From Archangium lansingense (GTDB lineage Bacteria > Myxococcota > Myxococcia > Myxococcales > Myxococcaceae): a stretch of 64,000 nucleotides of DNA. The stretch is from NCBI RefSeq assembly GCF_026626635.1, contig NZ_JAPNKA010000001.1:3534001-3598000 (forward strand), given 5' to 3'. The notes under the pieces are model-generated. The model did not search any database. It saw only the letters and a program-made list of their open reading frames with translations, and was not told the DNA's origin. The position numbers and the translations under genes were made by a program. Every line of letters starts with the position of its first letter. Position 1 is the stretch's first letter. Of this stretch, positions 15,612 to 23,405 are shown one piece after another.

Positions 15612-15767
15612 CCCCTGCGACAGGCGGCGCACCACACCACACCGGCGGCGTTCATGCCGAACACGGAGGTGACGAAGGCCACGCTGCCATCAATCTGGTT
15701 GCGGTGCTCGCAGCTATGGAAGTCGTTGTCGTTGGGGCACACGCACGAGAAGCCGTCGTCCGCGTCA
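15612..15767 (-). pseudogene. Duplicated 3' end of the CVCPNDND gene
   Basis: This stretch is nearly identical to the 3' end of the gene at 3699-4103 and encodes GFSCVCPNDNDFHSCEHRNQ and the same downstream residues, but nothing upstream of that point. The copy ends abruptly at about 15767, where a LysR fragment on the other strand begins. Confidence 0.75.
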
Positions 15768-16128
15768 TGAGTGCTTGACCTTTCGCTCGGCCACCACCGG
15801 CTCGATGTATGCGTGGGAGCTCGAGCGCGGCCGCCGGACGTGGCGCGTGCCCGTCCGCGGGAGCCTTGTCGTCAACGACGGTCTCTTCTGTACGGCATGG
15901 GCTGAGCAGGGGCTGGGCCTGGCGTACGCGATGGAACCTCTGGTCCACGAGCAACTCCGCGAAGGAAGTCTGCGGCACGTGCTCGAGCCGTACGCTGCGG
16001 CTGTTCCCGGCTTCTTTCTCTACTATCCCAGTCGAGCCCAGAGCTCTGCCCCACTTCGGCTGTTCGTCGAGACGGTTCGTGAGCTGACGGCGAAGCCGCC
16101 GGTGGCGAGGAAACGGCCCGAGTCTTGA
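15766..16128 (+). pseudogene. LysR-type regulator, C-terminal half only
   Basis: From HECLTFRSATTGSMYAWELE to the C-terminus this is the second half of a LysR substrate-binding domain (VVNDGLFCTAWAEQGLGLAY, then PGFFLYYPSRAQ). The HTH and first half of the sensor domain are missing. The breakpoint coincides with the end of the duplicated fragment on its left. Confidence 0.75.
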
Positions 16129-16136
16129 GGCGGGGC

Positions 16137-16154
16137 CGGCGCTGTCAAGCGCCG
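16137..16154. terminator. Short stem-loop after the LysR fragment
   Basis: CGGCGCT and AGCGCCG pair around GTCA, just after the fragment's stop codon. No U tract is present, so termination strength is doubtful. Confidence 0.4.
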
Positions 16155-16330
16155 CTTAACAGCCCATGAAGCGGGCGACGACTTGTTCAGCAACGAGTGC
16201 GAGCGCACATTCCTGCTGCGGTGGCCAGGAGGGCATCAGCGCCAGCGGCCAATCCGGCAGGCCCTCGGCAGTCCGAGCGGGACGAGGACCATTCGTCATT
16301 GACATCAAGAGTTAGGGGAGGAGACTCGAC

Positions 16331-17098
16331 ATGAATCCCAGATACGACTTCAAGGGTCAGGTGGCCCTGGTCACCGGCGCTGCGATGGGCATGGGGCTCG
16401 CCACGGCCCGCGCCTTCGCACAGGCCGGCGCGTCCGTGGTGCTGGCCGACCGCGACGGAGCTCTTGCCGCGAAGGAAGCGGCGAAGATCGTCGAGGAAGG
16501 CGGCATCGCGATCGGCGTGACTTGCGACGTGACCGACGAGGCGCAAGTCGCCGCCGCGGTCGATAGGGCGGTCGCCGAATATGGCCGGCTCGACATGGCG
16601 TTCAACAATGCCGGCATCCAGGTGCCGCCGAGCGATGCCGCCGACGAATCTGCCGAGAACTTCCAGCGCGTGACAGCGGTCAACCAATTCGGCGTCTGGG
16701 CATGCATGAAGCACGAGCTGCGCGTCATGCGCGCGCAAGGGTCGGGCGCGATCGTCAACTGCTCGTCGCTGGGCGGCCTGGTCGGCCTGCCCCAGCGCGC
16801 GGCCTACCACGGCACCAAGCACGCCGTGCTCGGCATGACCAAGAGTGCCGGTGTGGAATATGCACCGCGCGGCATCCGCATCAATGCGGTCTGCCCCGGC
16901 ACGATCGACACGCCGATGGTGCAGAACATGCTGAAGGGCCAGTCGGACGCGATGGTGGAGATCATGAAGGAGCAGTCGATCGGCCGCCTCGGCCGAGCCG
17001 AGGAGGTCGCGGCCGCCGTGCTATGGCTATGCAGCCCGGGCGCGAGCTTCGTGATTGGCGTCGGCCTGCCGGTTGATGGCGGCTTCACCGCGCACTGA
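16331..17098 (+). CDS. SDR-family oxidoreductase
   Basis: 255 residues from ATG 16331 after GGGGAGGAG. Complete classical SDR: TGAAMGMG cofactor loop, NNAG, the catalytic Ser in NCSSLGG, YHGTK, and the C-terminal VDGGFT. An Asp at the end of the second strand (VLADRDG) suggests NAD preference. The LysR fragment just upstream and in the same direction suggests that this was once a regulator/dehydrogenase pair. Substrate unknown. Confidence 0.9.
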   Translation: MNPRYDFKGQVALVTGAAMGMGLATARAFAQAGASVVLADRDGALAAKEAAKIVEEGGIAIGVTCDVTDEAQVAAAVDRAVAEYGRLDMAFNNAGIQVPPSDAADESAENFQRVTAVNQFGVWACMKHELRVMRAQGSGAIVNCSSLGGLVGLPQRAAYHGTKHAVLGMTKSAGVEYAPRGIRINAVCPGTIDTPMVQNMLKGQSDAMVEIMKEQSIGRLGRAEEVAAAVLWLCSPGASFVIGVGLPVDGGFTAH

Positions 17099-17169
17099 GG
17101 AGCGGCGAGGGACCGGCCTTGGATTGTTGTCCGTCAGGGCGGGCGGCGCGACCGGGTCGTGCTGGCGAA

Positions 17170-17469
17170 CGCATAAGAGGGATGGGGGCCCTGTTGAGGG
17201 GGGAGGGAGCAGAGGGGCCGAGGAGGGCCGCTGAAGGGGCGGCCCGAGTGATGCTCCCGTCCGGTGGACAGGCCGCGCAGCCCCCTTGGGGTACACGCCT
17301 GCCCAGACCGCGCTCCCATCAGGTTCGTGGCAGGGGCCTGGACCTCTTGGCGCCTCATGAGCCTCAACACCACGCGGCCTGGGGTGGCGCTGGTGCCGGG
17401 GCCAACCTCGCACATGCCGTGGGCAAGCCCAGGTGCTCCAGAATTGCCCGCCCCCCGGGGGCCCCCTTC
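17170..17469 (-). mobile_element. IS91-type transposase 3' end and terminus
   Basis: About 300 bp that recurs, with few differences, at 30841-31143. It begins with the terminus CGCATAAGAG; the reverse strand encodes the RAILEHLGLP-type C-terminal segment of IS91/IS801-like transposases. The left edge is sharp; the right edge joins an LGFP-repeat fragment. Confidence 0.7.
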
Positions 17470-17481
17470 GACGTCGACGAC

Positions 17482-17664
17482 GGGCGCGCACGAGGTGCAC
17501 GGCCCCATCCGCGCCAAGTGGGAGTCGCTGGGCTGGGAGACGGGTGCGCTGGGCTATCTGGTGCGCGACGAGTACGCCGTCACCGGTGGCCGCGAGAGCG
17601 AGTTCCAGAAGGGCTTCCTCACGCTCAACACCACCACCAACGTCGTCTCGGTGCGCACGAAGTA
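17482..17664 (+). pseudogene. LGFP-repeat protein fragment
   Basis: Reads AHEVHGPIRAKWESLGWETG followed by LGYLVRDE and GGRESEFQKG, one LGFP unit of the kind found in secreted cell-wall-binding proteins. It has no start, signal peptide or further units. It is cut on the left by the IS91-type remnant. Confidence 0.6.
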
Positions 17665-17674
17665 TCAGTGTCCC

Positions 17675-17722
17675 CCATTTCCCCTCTCCCCCCGGGAGAG
17701 GGACGGGGTGAGGGTACCCGTC
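17675..17722. repeat. Dispersed palindromic repeat (CCCTCTCCC-type)
   Basis: CCCCTCTCCCCCCGGGAGAG and the following GACGGGGTGAGGGTA form a G+C-rich imperfect palindrome of a type common between genes in high-GC genomes. Only one copy was noticed in this window. Confidence 0.4.
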
Positions 17723-17816
17723 ACCGTGCTCAACCCCACTCGACCATCCCCTCGAGCGCTGCGCTATGGTTCCCTCCTGGCGCGGCGCTCGAGGGAGTCA
17801 CGCGGGGAGGGGCGAC

Positions 17817-19793
17817 ATGCGACGTGGGTGGGTGCTTGGAGCGGTGCTCGTGGTCCTGGGCCTGGGGGCGTGGCTGGCCTTCCGGAATACACCAGGAGCC
17901 TTGCCACCAGCCGCTTCCGCCAGCACCCGCGCATCCAACACCCGGCCCCGCACCGCGTCTCGGACCCTGTCCCAGGCCACACCGCCTGCCTCGCGTGACG
18001 TGCGCTCCCATATCCGAGGCACCGTGCGAGGCGCGAAGGGCCCTGTCCCGGGAGCGGTGGTGCTCGCCTCGGCCCCGGTGGAGGGGGAGTCGCTCTCGGA
18101 GCTGACCTGTGTGGTTCCTGGCACCAGCCATCCCCTGCTCGAGTGCACCTCGGGACCGGAGCGCGAGCAGTTGCTGTCCCTGGTGGCGCGGCGTCAGGGC
18201 GAGACACCCATTCTGGCCCGAGCGGTCACGGAGAAGAATGGCACCTTCACGCTGGAGGGCCTGTCCGCGGGGGCGTACTCGCTCTGGGTGGAGAGTCCCG
18301 AGGGCACGGGCCTGAGGCATGACGTGGCCGCCGGGGCCGAGGGCGTGGAGTTGTTGCTGGGCGCGGGGGTTCGGCTGTCGGGCACCGTCACGGACGACGC
18401 GAAGCGTCCCATCGCGGGGGCGCTCGTCACCGCCATCTTCAAGGCGCAGAGCCGCTTCTTCGAGGCGGTGAGCGATGAGCGTGGGCACTTCCGGCTGGGG
18501 CCCCTCCCTCCGGGGCAATACGCGTTGCTCCTCTCGAAGGAAGGGCTGGAGACCTGGAGCGGCGGTTTCACGGGCTACGAGCCCGAGGTGGAAGAGACCT
18601 TCATCATCCCCGCGCGCAAGCGCATTTCGGGCGTCGTGCGGCGCGCGGGTACCCCGGTGGCGGGGGCGGAGGTGTTCGTCCGGGCGGATCCCCTCGCACC
18701 GAGCACCCGGACCACCACCGATGCGATGGGACGCTTCTCCCTCGAGGGTCTGCGGGCCGACGGTCAGGTGCTCGTCGCCACCCAGGGCGAAGAGGGGGCC
18801 ACGGAGATGGTCTACCTCGAGGAGGGGCAGCGCGAGTTCACGGACGTCACGTTGGAACTCGCTCCAGCCGCGTACGTACGGGGCCGGGTGCTGGACGAGG
18901 ACCGGAAGCCCGTCCAGGAGGCCTGGGTCTCGGCGGAGTGGAGGAATGGGGAGCTCACCTCCTGGACGAGTACCTACACGGATGAAGAGGGACGGTATCG
19001 CCTGGGTCCAGGGCAGCCCGGCCCGGTGAACATGAGGGTGGACCTGAAAGGCCACGTCCTGAGCCGCCACCCGGAGGAAGTGCCACGAGGGGAGCACACC
19101 GTGGACTTCACCCTGGCTCGCGTGGCGCTCGTCGAGGGCGTGCTGGTGGATGCCACGGGGAAGCCGGTCTCGGCTGAAGGCCTGTCCTTGCGGCCGCTCG
19201 AGGCCCAGGGGGAGCCACCGTCCGAGGTCCATGCGTCGTCTGATGCGGAGGGGCGGTTCTCCCTCGGCACCCCCCGGCCCGGGCGCTACCGGCTCGAGGT
19301 GGGGGGACGCAGGGTGAAGAAGCGGGTGCTGGAGGTGAGTGCCCCCCTCCGGGGCCGCTCGGTGGTCGCGGTTCCAGAGCCGGGCCGCTACCAGCTCATC
19401 GCGGAGCTGGCGCGGGGTGATTTCGTCCGGACCGCCTCGCAATGGGTCGAGCTGGGCGAGACGCCAGCACGGGTGCGGCTGCGCTTCGAAGGAGGACAAG
19501 GCCTCTCTGGAATGGCGGTGGACTCACGAGGACAGCCGCTCGCGGGAGTCCATATCCAGGTGGCGTCGGCCCGTACCGTCCAGGAGGACCCGGTATGCGG
19601 GGGGGAGCGCCGAGGCGTGAGCACGGGCCCGGATGGACGCTTCGCCTTCCGCCAGCTCACGGGTGAGAAGTTCGTGCTGACTGTCTCCAAGCAGGGGTAC
19701 GAGCTCGCGCCCTCCTACGGGGAGTTTCAGCGCGTCGAGGTGAAGCCGGGGATGGAGGATGTGCGAGTCATGCTCGTCCAGAAGACCCCCTGA
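17817..19793 (+). CDS. Carboxypeptidase-regulatory-like repeat protein (membrane anchored)
   Basis: 658 residues from ATG 17817 after GGGGAGGGG. One N-terminal membrane anchor (LGAVLVVLGLGAWLAF) is followed by an extracytoplasmic part made of repeated beta-sandwich carboxypeptidase-regulatory-like units. Each starts like V.G.V.D..G.PV.GA.V and ends like T...G.F.L.GL..G.Y.L. At least six units can be counted. Such proteins are structural or binding surface proteins; there is no catalytic motif. The next gene is a close tandem paralogue with an almost identical upstream region, so the pair arose by duplication. Confidence 0.8.
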   Translation: MRRGWVLGAVLVVLGLGAWLAFRNTPGALPPAASASTRASNTRPRTASRTLSQATPPASRDVRSHIRGTVRGAKGPVPGAVVLASAPVEGESLSELTCVVPGTSHPLLECTSGPEREQLLSLVARRQGETPILARAVTEKNGTFTLEGLSAGAYSLWVESPEGTGLRHDVAAGAEGVELLLGAGVRLSGTVTDDAKRPIAGALVTAIFKAQSRFFEAVSDERGHFRLGPLPPGQYALLLSKEGLETWSGGFTGYEPEVEETFIIPARKRISGVVRRAGTPVAGAEVFVRADPLAPSTRTTTDAMGRFSLEGLRADGQVLVATQGEEGATEMVYLEEGQREFTDVTLELAPAAYVRGRVLDEDRKPVQEAWVSAEWRNGELTSWTSTYTDEEGRYRLGPGQPGPVNMRVDLKGHVLSRHPEEVPRGEHTVDFTLARVALVEGVLVDATGKPVSAEGLSLRPLEAQGEPPSEVHASSDAEGRFSLGTPRPGRYRLEVGGRRVKKRVLEVSAPLRGRSVVAVPEPGRYQLIAELARGDFVRTASQWVELGETPARVRLRFEGGQGLSGMAVDSRGQPLAGVHIQVASARTVQEDPVCGGERRGVSTGPDGRFAFRQLTGEKFVLTVSKQGYELAPSYGEFQRVEVKPGMEDVRVMLVQKTP

Positions 19794-19899
19794 GATGCGG
19801 GGCTCACCCGGCGAGCACCCACGAGGACGTCCACCCGAGCGCTGCGCTATGGTTCCCTCCTGACGCGGCGCTCGAGGGAGGCACGCGGGGAGGGGCTGC

Positions 19900-21637
19900 A
19901 TGCGACGTGGCTGGGTGCCTGGAGCGATGCTCGTGGTGCTGGGCCTGGGGGTGTGGCTGGCCTTCCGGGATACGCCTGGAGCCACGCCCGGGGGCGCTTC
20001 GGCCAGCACCCGCGCGTCCAGCTTCCGCTTCAGCACCGCTCCTTCGAGTCTGTTCCAGGCCGCGTCCCCCGCGGCCATGGCCGCGCGCCTCCCCATCCGA
20101 GGCACCGTGCGGGGCCCGAATGGCCCCGTGCCGGGGGCGGTGGTGCTTGCCTCGGCTCCCGTGGTGGGTGAGTCCCTCTCGGCGCTGAGCTGTAGGGAAC
20201 GGGCGGCCGGTCAGGACACGCCCGACTGTGGCTGGAGGTTGGGGGGCGAGCAGTTGCTGTCCCTGGTGGCGCAGCGCCAGGGCGAGGTGCCCGTGCTCGC
20301 GCGCGCGGTCACGCGGGAGGACGGCACCTTCACGTTGGAGGGGCTGGATGCGGGCTCGTACTCGCTCTGGGTGGAGAGTGCCGGGGGGACGGGACTGCGG
20401 CACGGGGTGGCTGCTGGGGAGGAAGGTGTGGAGTTGCGGCTCGTGGCGGGTGTGCGGCTGTCGGGCCGTGTCGTGGATGAGTTGAAGGCTCCCGTTCCGG
20501 GGGCACTCGTCACCGCCGTCTTCAAGGCGCACAGCCGCTTCTTCGAGACAGTCACCGATGAGGGCGGCCGCTACCGCCTGGGTCCCATGCCTCCTGGCGA
20601 CTACGCGCTCGTCATCGCGAAGGAAGGACTGCTGGCCTCGGAGGAGTGGTTCCTGGGCTATGAGGGCGAGGAGGAGCGCGATCCCATCACCCTGTCCCGC
20701 CCGCGGCGGATCGTGGGCCGCGTGCTGCGCGCGGGTGAGCCGGTGGCTGGAGTGCGGGTGGACCTACCGGCTCGAGGCCGGTGGCCGCAAGATGGTGAAA
20801 CAGGTGCTGGAGGTTGCCGCCCCCTCGAGCCAGCGCATCCTCGCCGAGCGCTTGCTCCCCGTGACGGGACAGGTCGTGGACGAGGCGGGGGGGCCGCTGC
20901 CGTATGTCCGGGTGAGCCTCTGGCCCGACGCATCCGACACGCGTGGGCGTGTTCTCACCGAGAGCAGAACGGATCGCCAGGGCTGTTTCTCGCTCGAGGC
21001 TCCCGCCGAGGGCCGGTATCGAATCGCCGCCGAGCTGGAGCACCGCGACATCCTTCATGCCACCTCCCAGGGGCTCGACGTGGGGAGGGGCGGCGCTCAG
21101 GTGCGGCTGCGGTTCGAGGTGGGACGGCGTCTCTCCGGCGTCGTGGTGGACCGGAGTGGCCAACCCATCCCAGATGCTCACCTCACCGTGTTGCCCGCCT
21201 TGCATACGCCGGCGTGCAGCGATCCTTCTCTCGGCGTGTTCACCGACGCCAACGGCCGCTTCACCTTCCAGGGAATCTCGGGTGAGCAGCTCACGCTGCA
21301 CGTCTGGAAGGATGGCTATCTGGATGCGTCACGGGATGGTGTGAGCAGGAGCTTCCCGCTGGAGCCCGGTGATCGGGACGTGCGCCTCGTTCTCCCACGG
21401 CTTGCTGGTGTCAGGGGCCGCTTCGTCCGCGCGGATGGCTCGCCCATCATGCTCTTCCACCTCAATGGCGAAGAGCATGAGGACGAAGAAGGCAGGTTCT
21501 TCCTGCCCATCCACAGCACGGGAACGATGACGCTCGAGCTGGCCGAGCCTGGCTCCCCGTATGCACCTGTCCGGCGGACCCTGGCCGTCCAGCAGGAGGT
21601 GGGTGTGGAGCTGGGGACGATCACCCCCGTGCCCTGA
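19900..21637 (+). pseudogene. Tandem paralogue of the preceding gene with internal deletion and frameshift
   Basis: ATG 19900 starts MRRGWVPGAMLVVLGLGVWL, matching the upstream paralogue. The frame is intact to about 20770 (GEPVAGVRVDL). It then continues in another frame as YRLEAGGRKMVKQVLEVAAP, which corresponds to a point some 600 bp further along the paralogue. So about 200 codons were deleted and the frame changed. The remaining second half (to 21637) is open and recognisable. If translated, the product would end soon after the junction. Confidence 0.75.
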
Positions 21638-21648
21638 GGCGTGGGGGC

Positions 21649-21850
21649 TCACCCGGCGAGCGCGAGCTCGACACGGCCCTGCTGCTCGTCGGTGGAGGCC
21701 ACGCGCACGCGCAGCGGCGTGCCCCTCGGGGTCGATGCGCAGCTCCACGGTGAGGCACAGCCGATCCTCACCGGGCACCAGGCTGAGCCAGTTCGTCGAG
21801 AGCTCCTCGGGGAGCATGGGCAGCATGCCCCCGGCGAGGTACACGCGGGG
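21649..21850 (-). pseudogene. RNase II/R-family remnant
   Basis: The reverse strand reads YLAGGMLPMLPEELSTNWLS followed by LVPGEDRLCL, the signature core of RNase II/R catalytic domains. After IDPEG it shifts frame to TPLRVRVASTDEQQGRVELA and a stop. Both ends and the middle of the enzyme are missing. Confidence 0.6.
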
Positions 21851-21853
21851 CTG

Positions 21854-22189
21854 TCACCCCCCGCTCCGGTGCTCGATGCGAATCAACCGGACCCCCCGAG
21901 GCGTGTGCATCAGGGTGTCCCACCAGCTCGCTCCTTCGTACCAATAGCGGATCTGCACACCGGCCACCTGCTTCTCCCGGAGCGCCTGCTCGGCGTCGGC
22001 GAGCGGAACGGACTTCTCGGAGGCCATCACCGCGGCGCCGCCCTTGAGCAACACCTCGTCCACCACGGCACAGCGCTGGATGTCCCGGAACAACTGCTCC
22101 AGGGTTTCCGCATCGAGGATCGCGTCCTGCAACTGCGGGAGCGTGATGTTCTCGGGAGAAGCTTTCGCGAGGCGGATACCTGTCCTCAT
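21854..22189 (-). CDS. Hypothetical protein at the end of the nap operon
   Basis: 111 residues. Its ATG (22189) overlaps the stop of the ferredoxin gene in an ATGA arrangement, supporting the start and co-expression with nap genes. No motif is recognised; it is a mixed alpha/beta soluble protein ending HTPRGVRLIRIEHRSGG. The link to nitrate reduction rests on position only. Confidence 0.6.
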   Translation of the reverse strand: MRTGIRLAKASPENITLPQLQDAILDAETLEQLFRDIQRCAVVDEVLLKGGAAVMASEKSVPLADAEQALREKQVAGVQIRYWYEGASWWDTLMHTPRGVRLIRIEHRSGG

Positions 22190-22620
22190 GAACCTGGGAC
22201 CTGCTGGGGGGAAGAAAGGAGCTCGAGGGCGTTGAGCGGAGCCGGACACACCTGGACGCAGAGGCCGCAGCCGTTGCACCGCGCCTCTTCGACGTGTGGA
22301 CGGCCCGACTCGAGGGTGATGGCGCCCTCGACGGGGCAGCGCTCGGAGCAGGTGCTGCAGAACGAGCCCTGCCACGCGAGGCACTGCTGGGGACGCACCC
22401 GCGCGGTCAAGAGCCCCTCGCGCAAGGAGAACACCGGCAGCTCGCGTCCGGTCGTCTCACCCGACCGCGCCCGGGAGGAATAGAACGCCTCGAGCGAGAA
22501 GCCGGGCTCGGGCGCGGCGGGAGCGGACACGGGAGCTGGCTCTACCGGAGTCGTGGGCGCCTCCTGGCTCCGGCGCAACCCGAGGAACGCACGGCGGCTG
22601 AGCGTCGTCTGGGAACTCAT
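22186..22620 (-). CDS. NapF/NapG-like ferredoxin with Tat signal
   Basis: 144 residues. The N-terminus has a twin-arginine motif (SRRAFLGL). Two cysteine sets follow: CLAWQGSFCSTCSERCP and CNGCGLCVQVCP, enough for two 4Fe-4S clusters. It lies between the cytochrome and hypothetical genes with ATGA overlaps on both sides. It probably helps NapA maturation or electron transfer in the periplasm, as NapF/G-type proteins do; which is not decidable here. Confidence 0.75.
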   Translation of the reverse strand: MSSQTTLSRRAFLGLRRSQEAPTTPVEPAPVSAPAAPEPGFSLEAFYSSRARSGETTGRELPVFSLREGLLTARVRPQQCLAWQGSFCSTCSERCPVEGAITLESGRPHVEEARCNGCGLCVQVCPAPLNALELLSSPQQVPGS

Positions 22621-23405
22621 GGCCGTGCCTCCATGGCCAGATCGGGCCCCCCTGCCCCACCGGCACGCTGATCGAGCCGCGCCGAGGAGCCGTGGCACTG
22701 CTGGCAGTTCTGCCGCTCCGGGTGCGAGGTGCGCAGCCCGGGAAGGGCCCGGGGCCCATGGCAGCTCGTGCAGTCGTCCCGCATGAGCGTCGGATGGGGC
22801 ATGGTCGGCGGAGCCCCCGGCCACGCGCGCTCGCCCCTTCCGGCCGAGGCCAGTCCAACGAAGCCGTTCCCCGGACGGTCCTGGTACTGGACCAACGGGC
22901 GCGGCGAGTCCCCCACCACATGGCACTGCGTGCAGCTCTGGTACGGCGGATGGCTGATCTTCGGAGCCACCCGGTTGCCCAGCTTCATCCCCTCGCCGTG
23001 GCAGGCCAGACAGCCGGGGACCTCACGCTGGTCGATCTCATGGGGAATCGTGGGAGGCGCCCCGTCGTAGGCCCGGTGGTCCTGGCGCACGGCCACGGCC
23101 TGGGCGCGCTGCTCGGGGGTGGCCATGGGCAGGGGCTTCACCGGGAACGGCGCCTCCGCCAGGGACTCGAGGGCCCCCTCGTACATGCGCGCGTTGGCCC
23201 CCCGCCGCTGCTCGCGCAGCTCACTGTAGCTCGGAGCGCGCTCCGCCCGTTGCGCGTGGGGATCCGAGGCGACCGGACGCGCGGGCATCTCCGGCGCACG
23301 CAGGCCGGCGAAGTAGCCGGTGGCCGCGAACGCCACCGCCACGGCGGCGCCCACGTGGAGCCAGCGCGTCCCGAGGCCACTGCCCTGTCCGCCCCCGGGG
23401 CTCAT
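22617..23405 (-). CDS. napB: Tetraheme NapB-like periplasmic cytochrome c
   Basis: 262 residues with an N-terminal membrane helix or signal (HVGAAVAVAFAATGYFAGL) and four CxxCH sites: CLACH, CTQCH, CTSCH, CQQCH. NapB normally has two haems. Here the two-haem block appears twice, each copy beginning APPT(I/M)PH and having a SHP before its second CxxCH. It is thus an internal duplication of a NapB-like domain. It should take electrons to NapA in the periplasm. It is translationally coupled to napA by an ATGA overlap. The gene symbol is by function and position, not a strict orthology claim. Confidence 0.8.
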   Translation of the reverse strand: MSPGGGQGSGLGTRWLHVGAAVAVAFAATGYFAGLRAPEMPARPVASDPHAQRAERAPSYSELREQRRGANARMYEGALESLAEAPFPVKPLPMATPEQRAQAVAVRQDHRAYDGAPPTIPHEIDQREVPGCLACHGEGMKLGNRVAPKISHPPYQSCTQCHVVGDSPRPLVQYQDRPGNGFVGLASAGRGERAWPGAPPTMPHPTLMRDDCTSCHGPRALPGLRTSHPERQNCQQCHGSSARLDQRAGGAGGPDLAMEARP

